DNA of 64,000 bases from Bidens hawaiensis. Its lineage: Eukaryota > Streptophyta > Magnoliopsida > Asterales > Asteraceae. Both the position numbers and the translations under genes were made by a program. Below, in pieces: positions 10,504-22,430 of the stretch. Position 1 is the first letter of the stretch. Each line of letters starts with the position of its first letter. Where the stretch lies: positions 1 through 64,000 of the forward strand of contig JAIQDT010000001.1 of NCBI GenBank assembly GCA_021521415.1. The letters run 5' to 3'. The notes beneath the pieces were generated by a model that saw only the letters and a list, made by a program, of their open reading frames with translations, ran no database searches and had not been told where the DNA came from.

Positions 10504-12356
10504 CTATCTCGTTTGTCTTTTCCTCTCATTGTAGGCTGCTTGTCTTCTCAGCTGGATCACAGATGCTGCCCTTTCTCTGAATATATTGAGCACTTGGTAG
10601 TGAATGTGTCCTTCTTGTATCACTAAGTCTCTTATATCAGCAAGATCATCATTATGTAGGCATGTCAGATCTGCATCCTTCTTGATTGTTGCCAAGGCCT
10701 TCCCATCTGAGTTCCTCAGCACATAGTGGCTAGTGTCTTCTCTGTATTCAACTTCTGTAATGACACCATTTTTCTGCACTGTGTAATTCGGCCTTCTTAT
10801 CCTTCTTCCCAAGCTTATACAAGTCTCCATGTTGGACAGAGGATTTTGATCTCGGACTTTCATCTGGAAGTTCAGTTCAGCCATGTCCATTTTCTTCAGT
10901 TTTTCTGACCTCTTTGACTTGTGAAGTTGGATCAGTCTCCAACTTCTCTTTTCTTTCAAAAACTTGAAACCATCAGCAGCCTGTTTTTTCAGATACTTAG
11001 ATAAGTCATTCATTTGTCTTCCTGCTGATCTGTCTCTGTCCCTGTAATCATACAAGTGAAGTGACTCCATTCTTCTTAGTTGTTCTTCTTTGTATTCTCT
11101 GAAATCACTTCGTACAACAATCTCCCTTAACTGCCTACTTTCCATTATGACTTTCAAAGAATCAGTAACTGAATCATAGTAAAGCTCTCTTGGTAGATCC
11201 ACACCAGACTGTGGTCTTGTTCTTTGTTGCACTGAGCTACTTGATTCCCCTCTTCCTGCTTGTCTTCTTCCTCTTTGCATTCCTTGATGGATTGGTGGTC
11301 TGAATGGAATTGATTTCTTGGGCTTTTGAGGTCCCAAGTTGAATGTCTTCACATATATTGCTTCCACCATCTCAGTAGGAAGGTTTGTAATCTCTATAAT
11401 GTCATGTCCTGCTGACTCCAGTTCTTTTAACATTTTAATCATTCCCGGAGTTCTAGCCAGTCCAGCAGGCACAAATCTGCCATCAGAGTAATATCTGGGA
11501 TTTTCTCCCTCCCTTAAGGCTTTTTCCCACTCATTCTTCTGCAGATAGAAAAGAGTCTTAAGATCCTCTTTCTCCAAAACATTAAAATCTGCCTCAGTCA
11601 TCCCTCTTTTGTTTATCATTATATTTCTTAGAATGCTGATCATTTCCTCATTCTCCCAAGGAATAAATGGTTCAGTTTCTTGTTCAGGCTTTACATCATC
11701 TTGAGAGATATGAGTTTCAACAGGTTTGACTTGCTCCTTTTTCATTTCTCTTAATGTCTGAATTTTTCTTTTCTTCTTTTGAGGCTCATCAGGTAGTTCA
11801 GTTTGAGTTGTGCTCTCAGTATAGACCCTTTTCTTCTCTTTCTGTTTCATCTTGGAATACTGGTTAAATACTGTCTCTTTGCTTAAGTTTCTCACAACTT
11901 CAGGCTTTATCCCTTTCTCAATCAGATAACCACACATTCCATCATACTTTTTCTTTAATTCTTCCAGCTCAACCCTGTCATCCTTTTTAACAAATTTTTC
12001 TGACACTATCTCTTTCTCACTTTTGTACAGATCTTCAATTTGATCAATAGTGTATCTTTCTAAAGCAGCTTCAGGATACCCTCTAACCTTCAAAAAGGTT
12101 TTATAGTGCTCAGTGTTTTTCTTTCTTTTCTCAACCTTCTTTAGGACTTCCTCTGCATTTATTTCAATTATGCTCCTTTGAATATAAGTCATTTCAGCTT
12201 GAGGGGTCTCAGCATTAGAGCTTGTGTCAACTTTCTCACCTCCTTGATCAGGGTGATCATCACCCTTTCCATCAGACTCCTCAGAGTCATCCTCCCCATC
12301 ATCTGATAGATCATTCATGGCATCTATCTTTGGTTCATCAGAGGCAGGATGCTCTG
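10504..12356 (-). pseudogene. Extra ORF of element C, 3' part
   Basis: About 616 codons of open reading end in KRQTR at 10504. The product is hydrophilic and highly charged. It has an acidic N-terminal stretch (DDGEDDSEESDGKGDD), a lysine-rich middle with KKKRKI that could be a nuclear-localisation signal, an arginine-rich patch, and Glu/Lys-rich segments likely to be helical. There is no signal peptide, membrane segment or catalytic motif. It is the continuation of the ORF at 15867-18158, cut by solo LTR 2 (duplication CTCTG) and now out of phase by one base at the joint. It has no in-frame stop. The first nine residues readable upstream of 12357 belong to the LTR. The function is unknown. 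Confidence 0.7.
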
Positions 12357-15300
12357 TGTGACACTCCTCTAAATAGGACATTTTCCGTACGAAGCTTAAT
12401 CATGATATATTAACGTTAATTCCCACATGATTAAATTTTATTAAGTTTAATAACGACAAGTATAGCATAGGCCCGCATATGCACGATACATTGCATATAA
12501 GTAATTTATTTTTATTACTCAAAATTTTGGATTAGTTTCGTTGAACACGAACTTGGTGATATTATTATTATTTTTAGACAACTCGAATATATATATTTAA
12601 ACGAACTGGAAGTTTGAATTATGTGTTATACGGTTATATACTATAATCATTTTTATAACGCATCCGAACATCGAATACGAAACGGTTCTTCAAATGTTTA
12701 AGTTTATCATATGCCACGTATAAACTCACTCATGAGAACGTAATATTACACATCACTACGTTGTGTTCTTTAACACTTAGATGGCGAAATAACTAAACAC
12801 ATTTAAATTCAGTGGCCTATAAGTTACTGATAAACCAGTTATATAATTGTCAATAAAAGCATCATTAACTAGTCCTAAATTTATTATGCAAATAACTACA
12901 TTCATGAGGACTAACATATATTGTCTAATTACTATGCAAAATATACATGGCTATATATGGAAACACTTATACACAACACAAAATATTTTATAAATAAAAT
13001 ACCATCCCTGCATCTAGATAAACATCAATTGACCAACACTTCAACAACCCATTCACACCATATCAAATCGTTGTGATGTGTCTGCCCTCACTCTCACCAT
13101 ACCCAAAATCTTTCACCTTTTCCATTCTTGTCAAACACTCAATGAAATTCACAACACACTTGGATTAAAATAAGAAGCATGTCAATCACATGATTTGTAT
13201 AAACCAATACTTACATTCATGCACAAACACACAACTAAGTATTATATACACTCTCTCGTCCTCTTTCTCCTTGAAACCGATGCCCAACAACAAACCGCCA
13301 CCCATCACCCTTTCCTTCCTCTCGGTTAACCACCACCAACCGCCTCATTCACCACCATAAGCAAACGCCACCCTACTGTCCCACCTTCACAACATGAAGC
13401 AGCCACCATAGCACCGCCACCGTCACGGCACACCATCTCCACCGGAACATCACCGTAACGTCACCGCAACACACCATCGACACACCGTCAACGCCATAAA
13501 CCACCCCCATCCTCCAACGGTTATCGCGAACCAACACGCCAGATGTCCGGAACTGCCATCATCGTCCACCACCACCTTCTCCCTCTCTAGAACCTCTCTC
13601 CAGGTATAAATATATACACACTCCCGTCACTGTTTCTCTCTCTACGATCTCGATCTCTACTCGTTCATATCCAAGCATGCATGGACATCCTAACTAATCT
13701 ATATCTTCTTGTGTTTTAAGACTACTATGGTATAGGAGATTTTTATTTTCGAGAAGATAAACGAACTTCACGTGGAGAAACTAGCTCAAGGCTCTCTAGT
13801 CTCTTTCTAAACCTCAATCCTATAACTAAGTGAGCTAAACCTCTTGAGCCTATCTTTATATTTATACAAAGTGTGTTTATGCTAGCTCTAACACCCAAGG
13901 ATCAAAATACAAGTTGATATTATGTTTAATAATATGCCAATGCGTATGTTGAAACTTAATAACCATGAGTTTTGGTTAAGATTTGAAAGGGGTATAAAAT
14001 ATGATCAAAAAACATGTAAAATGTGATCATATACAAGATTATTGTAAAATATGGTGTTTACGTGTTTAAAGGGTTTTCATCATACAAAATAAAGACTATG
14101 AAAGATGAACTTAAATTATGATTACAAACTCTAAAAATATCATATATACTCATGTGTTAAAAAGCTGGAGTTTGTACCAAAAATAAATTATATCCCAGTT
14201 ATATTTGAACGATGGAAAACTAAAGTTATATACAAGTATTTAGATTTGAATATATAAAGATAAACGAGTACACATGGTTTATAATAGAAGAATAAACATG
14301 TACCCTTAAAAGTCCAAATGCATTTTATAGAAATGGATTTTTATAAGTGTTTATGTTTAAAATGCTTGTTGTAATTTTAAATAAAAACTATACGTAATCT
14401 ATCATTGAAGGCGACAAACATTATTAACAAAGAAATGAATAAACGAACTTGATGAAATAAACGTGGAATGTAGAAAACGATAGTTGTGTCAAGGCGGTGA
14501 TTTGAACATAAAAATATATTTTGAATATATATATATACTTATGAAGTAAAAATAATAATTTTTACAAATTAAACGACCAAAACGGTATACAAAGTCGGTT
14601 CAAATTTTTTTGAAGAAAAGCATATAGATACATTATGTATTACACTCGTAACTAAAAGAATTTTATTTTGAAATAAATATATAGTCTCAATATATTTATT
14701 GCTCGGCCAAACGAATTGGTTATATCCAAATGAAACCGACAATATTAAGAATGTTATATTCTTAATATTTATATAAGTTATTTATTTTCAACAAGGATAC
14801 ATAAACTTATCACCAATGGATTATCCAAAATTTAAAAGAAACGTTTGGTTGGTGAAAGCAACCGACACAAACAAACGAAACGTTCTGTTTGTGAAAGCAA
14901 CCGACACAAACGAAATAACAAAACGACTAGTTGGGTTAAAATGACTAGCATAAACCGACTTTCTAGTCGATAACGGAAACTAACTGATCTTACGCGTTTA
15001 GGACGTGTGAAGGCAGCTGACCTCGGGTCTAAATTGAAACTTTTAGTGAACTAAACACTAAACTAACGAGGTGAGTTTCACGAGCCCCGTTTTCTGAATT
15101 GTTTTTAAATATTTTCCCGGGGCGGAAGCATGTTACTCCTGAAATGTTTAAGTACATACTGAACGCATGGATTTGCGTGGATTTATATATATTTTATTGT
15201 ACGGGAATCATACGGAAATGTACTAAGATGGTAATTGTCTGAGTTGCTAACATTCTAAGGCCCCGGAACACGAGTGATTAACTGAAAGCCGGTAGAGTGT

Positions 15301-15866
15301 GGATAGTACTATTGGTCTGACAAACCCAACTGGTCCGGCATGGATTTGCTGATGTTTCCCAGCCAGTTGCACATGTCTATTTTGTTGTTATTTATTTTGC
15401 TATGTAATGTTAGACATAGCGGTTTGGGGCAGGTTCGTGGGCGGAGTATGCCACGGGGTTGTTTGTGGATAGTCAGAGGTTTCACTTGTGGGCTCAGCAT
15501 AATTACATCGCTAATATATGATTATTATAATGATTTGTCACTGTTGTTTAAATTAGTGAAACTCACCAACTATTCGTAGTTGACCCGTTTTCTTTACATG
15601 CTTTTTAGGTACTCCCAAACTGAAATAATTGCTACATGCTTGACGATGCGTGCTTTTTGTGGAAGCTTAGTGATCTTTTTGTATTAAATATGATAATGTA
15701 ATGTTGGTAAAACATATGTGTTAACGCCTAGACGGTAACTAAACTCAGAACGATGTAATGTGGTGTGAATTAATGTAGTGGTGTTTTCTTTATGAGCAAT
15801 GCTGTTGATATCAGATGTGTCTGTTGCATCCCGTTTACGTTTCCGCTGCGGTTACAGGGTGTTACA
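12357..15866 (+). mobile_element. Solo LTR 2 (B-related subfamily) in the extra ORF
   Basis: This 3,510-bp segment starts TGTGACACTCC and ends GGGTGTTACA. CTCTG flanks both ends (12352-12356 and 15867-15871). Its last ~800 bp align by eye with solo LTR 1 and the B1 LTR (GTGAGTTTCACGAGCCCCG, CTATTCGTAGTTGACCCG, GTTTCCGCTGCGGTTACAGG). The first ~2.7 kb is largely unrelated and AT-rich, with a C-rich ACC-type stretch at 13300-13560 like that at 25660-25890 of B1. There is no coding remnant, primer site or partner LTR. No tandem array lies between its donor- and acceptor-like sites. Confidence 0.85.
15070..15608 (+). promoter_or_regulatory. Putative leader intron with paired ends (solo LTR 2)
   Basis: GAG|GTGAGTTTCAC (donor at 15071) and TTTTCTTTACATGCTTTTTAG|GT (acceptor ending 15608) match the other B-type LTRs. 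GGTGAGTTTCAC (15070-15081) is again the exact reverse complement of GTGAAACTCACC (15556-15567). Here the interval carries unique sequence instead of a tandem array. Confidence 0.45.
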
Positions 15867-18158
15867 CTCTGGGTTCAGCAATATCAATATTATGAACCTC
15901 AACCTCAGGGATATCAACATCAGGAACCCCTGGTAATTTTTCTCCTGGTTTCAGTGTTTTCAAGGGAATTGCCCTGATTGGTTCATTATCAGTCTGTTCA
16001 GTAGATTTCCTTCTTCTTTGATAAGTCTTTTCAAATCTTCTATCTCCCCATTTACTAGCAGGGTTCTTTTTCATGTCTTCTTTTACTTGATCAACCCATT
16101 TCTTAGCAGCTTCAGATGCAATTGACTCCCCAATCTCTTCCGGTATAATCATGTCAGTGTGAAGATCGGTTGATTGTTCAGCGGTCTGCTCTTGTTGCTC
16201 TTGAAATTTGTTAACCACCTTTCTCAAAGAGTTATCAATCTCTTGAGTTATGTTCATATTCACCAGTATTTCAATAACCTCTTAATCTGCCACATCTTGA
16301 AATATTTCATTTGCTACATTGGCTTCATTGATCAATAGGTCCTGCTGTGCCAACTATTCTTCAGTCAAGGAATGGGCAATTGCTTCCCTTTCCATTGACT
16401 CTTTAATCAGTCTTTCTCTCTCAGCAAGAGCAGCATCAGCAGCACTGTCAACAAAGGATACATCTTTCTCAACATATACAGCAGGCTCATCCTCTGTTGC
16501 TATCATTTTACCCTTTTCTTTCCTTCTCATCACCTGTTCTTCATCCTCTTGTTCAACACTATCAAACTCATCATTCTCTTTGAATAAGTCTTCCAATTCA
16601 GAGTCATGCTCTACCCTCTTGGAACTAGCTTCTTGATCATCAATTGGCTCAGTGTGTTCTAGTTCCTCAGTAGCAGCATTCACATTCACATTCTCCACTG
16701 TCAGTTCTTCATCAATAATCTCAGTCAACTCTTCTGTCAGCACATTCTCAACATCATCATTCACATTCATTACAGATTCATCACTTTCATCATAATTGTT
16801 CATTATTATCTTTAAAGCATCAATACTGTCAACCCTTTCAACATCACTATCATTAATATTCTCCCCCTGTTTTGGGGCAGCTGAGTTCTTCTCAAGCTCC
16901 TGCCTCAGGGTTTGAATCATCAGTTCAGCTTCAGCTAACCTTTTTAACAATATTTCATTTTCATTTGTTAGCTCTTCATTCTTCCGACTCAACTCAGCAT
17001 TTTCATCCCTAACCTCCTCAACTCTCCTCTTCAGCTCATCATTCTCCAACATTAGTTCAACATTTCTTTGAAGTGTGTTTTCTTGTTGGCTTGAGGGTGG
17101 GGTTGTAGGTAATGGTTCATAAGTGGGTTGTTCAGTGATGGATGGGGATTGTGTGTGTTGTGTGGAGGTTTTTGGTTGGTCTAGGTTGAAAGATTGAGGT
17201 GGTGTTTGATGTGGTGAAGTATGTGGTAGTGATTGTGGTAGTGTAGGGATAGGTTGTTCAAGTTCTTCATGTTGCTCCCCGTGTACTTGTGCCATAATCT
17301 CCATATCCAGACCATCTCCCCCATCATTTCCATCTTCATCATCATCAGAGTCTCCTCCAGCACTCTCATTATCACTCCATTCTTCCTCCTCTGAGCTCAG
17401 CTCAGGCACAGCATAACAGCCAAATCATGGTTTAATAACCAAGGAAGAATTTCCAGTGGAACACTTGCATCAAAATTGTTTGAAACACCAGGATTCTTTA
17501 TTCTTTTGTAGGCATCGGGATCTTGTAGTTTGTGGGTGGTTCCAATTGTTGGTAAATCTTGTAGAGTGCTATTGAATATAATCTGCAGGAATCTCGGGTA
17601 CCGTAAAAATCTTTTCCTTTCCGGTTTCTTTAGATTCCCCACCAGCCCATCAAAGATCATTTTGGAAAAATTTAACGGCAAATCAAAAATTGTACCAACA
17701 GTGGCATTTGCTAGATCAAGGCTCATCAGAGTCCAGGATCCCTTTCTCGGAGCAAATACATGTATTATGTGATGAATCAAAAATCTGTACAACATAGGAA
17801 ATAAGCCCTTCTGAAACTGTCCCTCATGGACATTTCCTTGATATCCCATAGTTTCTCTGAAAATTTTCAACAGATGCTTTGTATCGAAGCTGATATGATT
17901 GTGATCATCGTCATTTAGTCTTAAACATCCTCTGATCAACCGTTCAGTGATCTGTATTTCCTGTCTGGCCACGGTCGCCTCGATTCGTCTTTCATTACCG
18001 TCTTCAATAAGCTCTGCTGATCTCCAGAAATCCAAAAAGTGATTTCTGTAGATAATCGGGCATTCAGTGAGTGCAAAGCTAATGTTTGACCGCGCCATCC
18101 ATGATATCATTAGAGCCATCGGTTCATTCTCCGGTGTCACTTGAAGTAGTGCGCACAT
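15867..18158 (-). pseudogene. Extra ORF of element C, 5' part
   Basis: A conserved globular N-terminal region (about 17400-18158; FALTECPIIYRNHFLDFWRS, ITERLIRGCLRLND) resembles an unnamed domain common in retroelement-linked proteins of composite-family plants, which I recognise only loosely. It is followed by an acidic SSEEEEWSDNES segment, a proline/glutamine-rich stretch and a strong coiled coil (about 16880-17060). A long acidic region comes last. Defects: one lost base near 17405 that joins the two frames, and TAG and TAA stops at about 16354 and 16285 in an otherwise continuous frame. The first usable Met is MCALLQ at 18158. Reading continues upstream as FEPKHN without ATG, perhaps because of a 2-base insertion in ATGTTTGAG (ATGTGTTTGAG here). 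It occupies the env-like position but has no membrane segment. Confidence 0.7.
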
Positions 18159-18205
18159 GTTGTGCTTTGGCTCAAACACATACTTTGGCTCGTTATCTGC
18201 CTTAT

Positions 18206-18590
18206 CTGTAACACATAAACAAACATATTCAAAGTGAAATTAGACATAAAGTTTAAAACTTTAGACAATTTCAAGTTATAAAAATGAAGAAGAGAGATAG
18301 AAATCTTCAAGAACCTGTTCTTCGACAAATTAATAACCTAAACACATAAACAGAGTGTTAGTACTCAAATACATAATCAAGTCACAATCACAATCTAATC
18401 ATGATCGGAAAACATAAAATTTTATGCTTACCGAGTCGGAAATAAGTGGCTGATAAAAATTAGGGTTTGAATTAATCTTGAATTTGATAAGTCGGTTAAT
18501 TTTCTTAGTAAGAGAGATTTGCAGTGGAAGGAGAGAGATAGAGGGAAATAATGTAGAAGAAATTTTCCTAAGTCCCTCTTTTATATATTT
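18206..18590 (-). promoter_or_regulatory. Possible internal promoter, 5' UTR exon and intron for the extra ORF
   Basis: Reading the minus strand, a TATATAAA box (18580-18587) is followed by a CT-rich leader and a telo-box AAACCCTAA (18460-18468). A donor TCG|GTAAGC lies at 18431. The next 226 bp are AT-rich and contain TACTAAC. They end TTTATGTGTTACAG|AT at 18206, about 48 bases before ATG 18158. The leader exon has no ATG. This is the layout of a plant gene 5' end with an intron in its untranslated region. It is seen only as motifs; no transcript is known. Confidence 0.45.
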
Positions 18591-20026
18591 TGAAAGTGGG
18601 TTTTAAATTCTTTTTGTCTTCTTGTGAATTACTAGCTGTCAACCAGTAACATTATCCACTTGATATATTAAAAACATTTAATCTCATTTAAAATCATAAG
18701 ACCTTACTCGAAAATTTAATTTAACCAAAGTCTACTCGATCTTCTTCCACTAACAGCTTTACTCGATCAAACTTTACTCGAAAAGATTTTCATTTTGAAT
18801 ATAAAGTTTGCCCGAATACTTCTCTTTTCCAACCTTGCTCGATCAAGTAAATTAATTTAAAGTTAAGATATAATGAAGAAAGCTTACCCGAAATACTTGA
18901 TTTCTTGAGAAACAAATCGCAAGACAAATAATCAAATATAATTATCAAATAAACATTCTTACTAAGAATCAATTAAGATCCTCCCAAAAATTTCTCAAAT
19001 TCAAATTAAAACTTATCTAGCATGAACCCTAAAAATCATAATCACTAACATATTCAAACAACGTACTCATTCAAGTATGAATCACTTAAACAATTTCATC
19101 ATACCAACTCATATATTCAATTAATGCATTCGTTCAAGTATGATTGTATGAAGATTGTGCTCGAACATTCTTTCAAATGTAAAGTGTGCTCGGACAACAA
19201 TCTTATGCAAAGTATACCCGAATAAATTTCATATAATACAAAGTGTGCTCGAAACCAAATTCTAGCAGACAGTGTACTCTGAAAGTTAAGTTTTGAAAAT
19301 TACCAAGTATATTGAAGGAACACAAGTGTACCCGAAATATAAAGTGTGCTCGGAAAACAGAGTTTGCCCTAAAACACTTGTAATTTCAAAGAAATCATAA
19401 ACACATATATCACAGAGCATGCTCGGAATGAAATTAAACACACAAACATTTAAGTATGCAACAGTCTAAAATTTCATAGAGCTTGCTCGAAAATCCTAAG
19501 TTAGCATAATGCTCGCTAGGATAAACACATTCAAACATCAGGTATGCCCTTGTTCAAGGGAACTTATCATATCAAACCATACCCGAAAAAATGACAAACT
19601 TAAACAGTAACATCTAAGCGTGCCCGGAAAGATTAACAGACCTTTCCTAACAACATATTCACTCAAAGCTTACTCAGTACACTCACTTAAGTGCACAAAG
19701 TTTGCTTGACAAAACAATCAGCATATAACATGCATAGCTTACTTGAAGCTAACATATAACATGCATAGTTTACTCGAAACAAGAATTTCTTGTTGACAGT
19801 TAGCAATTTCAACACATAATCATCTCAAGTATTATCATCAAATTCAACCAAATTGCACATATAGTTACTTAACCACCTATCAGTTAACATCAAAACAGTG
19901 ACATAATCAAAACATATTAAACAACATATTCAGCATGTGTAATTAGTCATCACAGAGAGACACTCATAGAAAACAGTTAATTCACATAGCATAGAACATA
20001 CTCAGTAACATATTTAGCAACATATT
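18591..20026 (-). other. Element C spacer with clustered CTCGA/CCCGA motifs
   Basis: There is no open reading frame of note. About twenty copies of a motif close to T-[AG]-C-[TC]-C-G-[AG]-A occur, for example TTACTCGA, GTGCTCGGA and GTACCCGAA, mostly 20-60 bp apart from 18700 to 19775. The same motif fills element C's LTR. The spacer resumes at 41499 beyond A2. Confidence 0.7.
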
Positions 20027-20507
20027 TGTAAGGCCCCGTTACCGGTAACCCTACTTTCGTGTTGGATTTACTCATGAACACAGTTCTAAATATCAGAGTT
20101 AATTAAAACTTTACGCGGAATATAAAACTTTCATAAAACATTACATATCAATTCATAATCATGTCTTAAAACATTCCTCTTGTCTTTCAAAAACAAAACA
20201 TAACTTATAAAACATATCAGATCTTCAGATGCCAGGCTTTAGTCTTCTGCCATGTGTCCTCCACTCAAGCCAGCTGTCTCATCCTACTCACCTGCGTGCA
20301 TACTAAAAGTCAGCTACGCTGAGTGAGTTCTAGTTAATCATACAATACTATACAACACCTTCTTACATACATACGTACTTAACCTCATAACTTTCTTTTA
20401 TACACACATAAGTACTCATACCTTCATTCTTACTTAGATACTTTCTTTCTTACTTACATACTTTCTTTACATTCATAATCATACGTTTTAAAGAGCCTTT
20501 CGCCCTA

Positions 20508-20735
20508 TAACCTCACAAATATTATAAGGGTCTGGTCCCTAACATCACAGATATATTATAAGGGTCTGGTCCCTAACATCACAGATATTGTAAGGGTCTG
20601 GTCCCTAACATCACAGATATTATAAGGGTCTGGTCCCTAACATCACAGATATTGTAAGGGTCTGGTCCCTAACATCACAGATATTATAAGGGTCTGGTCC
20701 CTAACATCACAGATATTATAAGGGTCTGGTCCCTT
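20508..20735 (-). repeat. 32-bp tandem array in the A2 LTR
   Basis: The unit CATCACAGATATTATAAGGG plus TCTGGTCCCTAA recurs about seven times with TATATTA and TTGTAA variants. The copy at about 39848-40070 in the other LTR carries the same variant order. A1 has a different 33-bp unit in this position. Confidence 0.88.
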
Positions 20736-20899
20736 GCTTTCGAATATTAGTAGGGTTCAGTTTCCTCTTCGTTACCATACAACCATGCAACATACCTCGA
20801 GTATTATTAGGGCTTGGTACCCTTTTCGTAACCATATAACCATACAACCGTCATTTCCTTCTTTTATTAACTTTATTACGTTCATACACATAAACATAC

Positions 20900-21172
20900 A
20901 TATCATACTTGCCATATTTACAACGTTACAACCTGACAGTACGTGCAATATCCGAAGATCGTTCACGAACCATCAAGCAATCATTCATACATATCATACT
21001 TACCATATTTATAACGTTACAACCTGACAGTACGTGCAATATCCGAAGATCGTTCACGTACCATCAAGCAATCATTCATACATATCATACTTACCATATT
21101 TATAACGTTACAACCTGACAGTACGTGCAATATCCGAAGATCGTTCACGTACCATCATGCAATCATTCATAC
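20900..21172 (-). repeat. 91-bp repeat, three copies, in the A2 LTR
   Basis: Copies begin at 20900, 20991 and 21082 (ATATCATACT anchor, exact 91-bp spacing). They contain GTTACAACCTGACAGTACGT. The first differs at a few positions. The same triplet is at about 40236-40508 in the other LTR. A1 has only one copy of this segment (about 1700-1795). Confidence 0.88.
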
Positions 21173-21424
21173 ATATCACATATATCACATATGGCATACA
21201 CTTATCACTTAGGATAAATGTATTAACAACACATCAAGTATGCACATAGCCCCGAAAACATAACAAGGAATGGGGCTAGAAACTCACCTGGATCCTGTTA
21301 CGCTCGCCGTTGATCGTAATTCCTTTCTTTAACTGGGCTCGGCTAACTGTATAATATTTACACATATCAATTAACTACTACTACTCGTTTTGTATTTCTA
21401 TCTATATATGACCCACAACGAACG

Positions 21425-21505
21425 GGGGTCCGGGGGCAGCGCCCCTGGCAGCGGGGTTCTAGGGGCGGCAGCCCCTAGCGGGGTCCAAGGGGCAGAGCCC
21501 CTGGC
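21425..21505 (-). other. GC-rich stem-loop cluster in the A2 3' LTR
   Basis: This is the A2 copy of the three stem-loops at 1372-1445, including the perfect CTAGGGGC/GCCCCTAG arms at about 21459-21479. The A2 5' LTR has them at 40757-40838. Confidence 0.7.
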
Positions 21506-21610
21506 TGGGGTTAAGCTGCCAGGTCAGCTTGGAAAAATTTTATTTTCGATAACTGCCTTAACACATTTTCCATTAGGTTTTTAATTTATTTTATAAACGA
21601 ACTTCACTTC

Positions 21611-21874
21611 AGGCGAAGTTAAACCTTAGGCGAACTTGGCTTCAGGCGAAGTTAAACCTTAGGCGAACTTGGCTTCAGGCGAAGTTAAACCTTAGGCGAA
21701 CTTGGCTTCAGGCGAAGTTATACCTTAGGCGAACTTGGCTTCAGGCGAAGTTAAACCTTAGGCGAACTTGGCTTCAGGCGAAGTTAAACCTTAGGCGAAC
21801 TTGGCTTCAGGCGAAGTTAAACCTTAGGCGAACTTGGCTTCAGGCGAAGTTAAACCTTAGGCGAAGTTACGCTT
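21611..21874 (-). repeat. 33-bp AGGCGAAGTT array, expanded
   Basis: The unit AGGCGAAGTTAAACCTTAGG plus CGAACTTGGCTTC recurs eight times at 33-bp spacing from 21611. The partner LTR has only two to three copies (about 40855-40930). Each unit holds AGGCGAAGTT followed by AGGCGAACTT, so half-units alternate AAGTT and AACTT. Confidence 0.9.
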
Positions 21875-22430
21875 GAAGGCGAAGTTCATCAGGCGAACTT
21901 AATCTTGCAGGCGAAGTTGTCGCGCTGCAGATCTGTTTGCCCATAAATCCTTCGTTTCTTAGCCAAATAACTCGATTTTGGTACCCACGGAATCGTATGA
22001 TCGGCGCCTACAAATCCCAACCATCAAATCGGCCTAAAATCGACGTTTTAGGGGTCCGATTTGGGCAGTTTGGGTTTCGGGTTCGGTTAACCCATCAAAT
22101 CCTAACCATTTTCAGTAATATAAGCTTTGGTGGATTTGTTCTTACCTTACCAACTCAGATCTATCAACAAAATCTCGGGTCTCGGCTTCGAATCTTGATC
22201 GGTTAGTATGTGTGTGTTTTGAGTGTGTGAAGAAAGAAGGTGGAAATGAAAGATTGGGTTTGGGATGGGATATTTATATCCCTCTAAGCCCACGGACCCG
22301 AGGCCCATTCTCATTTAACCCATCTTACGCAATCTAAGCCCAACTCCCTCCTTACTCGACATTAAATAATTAACAACGTGAAATCACTAAACATAACTTT
22401 CTTTATTTAATTAAAATTTAGGATGTTACA

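Larger units (their letters stand above)
20292..21287 (-). promoter_or_regulatory. Putative leader intron with paired ends (A2 3' LTR)
   Basis: Minus strand: CAG|GTGAGTTTCTAG donor at 21287, CAG|GTGAGT acceptor side at 20292, and CTAGAACTCACT near 20320-20333 complementary to the donor segment with one bulge. It is 996 bp long and holds the 32-bp and 91-bp arrays. The A2 5' LTR has the same arrangement at 39628-40623, also 996 bp. Confidence 0.42.
20027..22430 (-). repeat. A2 3' LTR (2,404 bp)
   Basis: On the minus strand it runs TGTAACATCC to GGGGCCTTACA. It is 273 bp longer than its partner (39363-41493), chiefly because of about six more 33-bp units plus about 100 bp of extra sequence at 21511-21610. 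The TATA inverted repeat is at 22267-22282. Confidence 0.94.

Noticed and set aside
10504..18158. Reading the extra copia ORF as an envelope gene
   Set aside because: There is no signal peptide, membrane segment or cysteine-rich ectodomain. The product is charged and coiled-coil. The position alone is env-like.
20734..21118. Repetitive open frames in the A2 LTR
   Set aside because: They span the 91-bp triplicate repeat and recur in the partner LTR. No protein family is recognisable.
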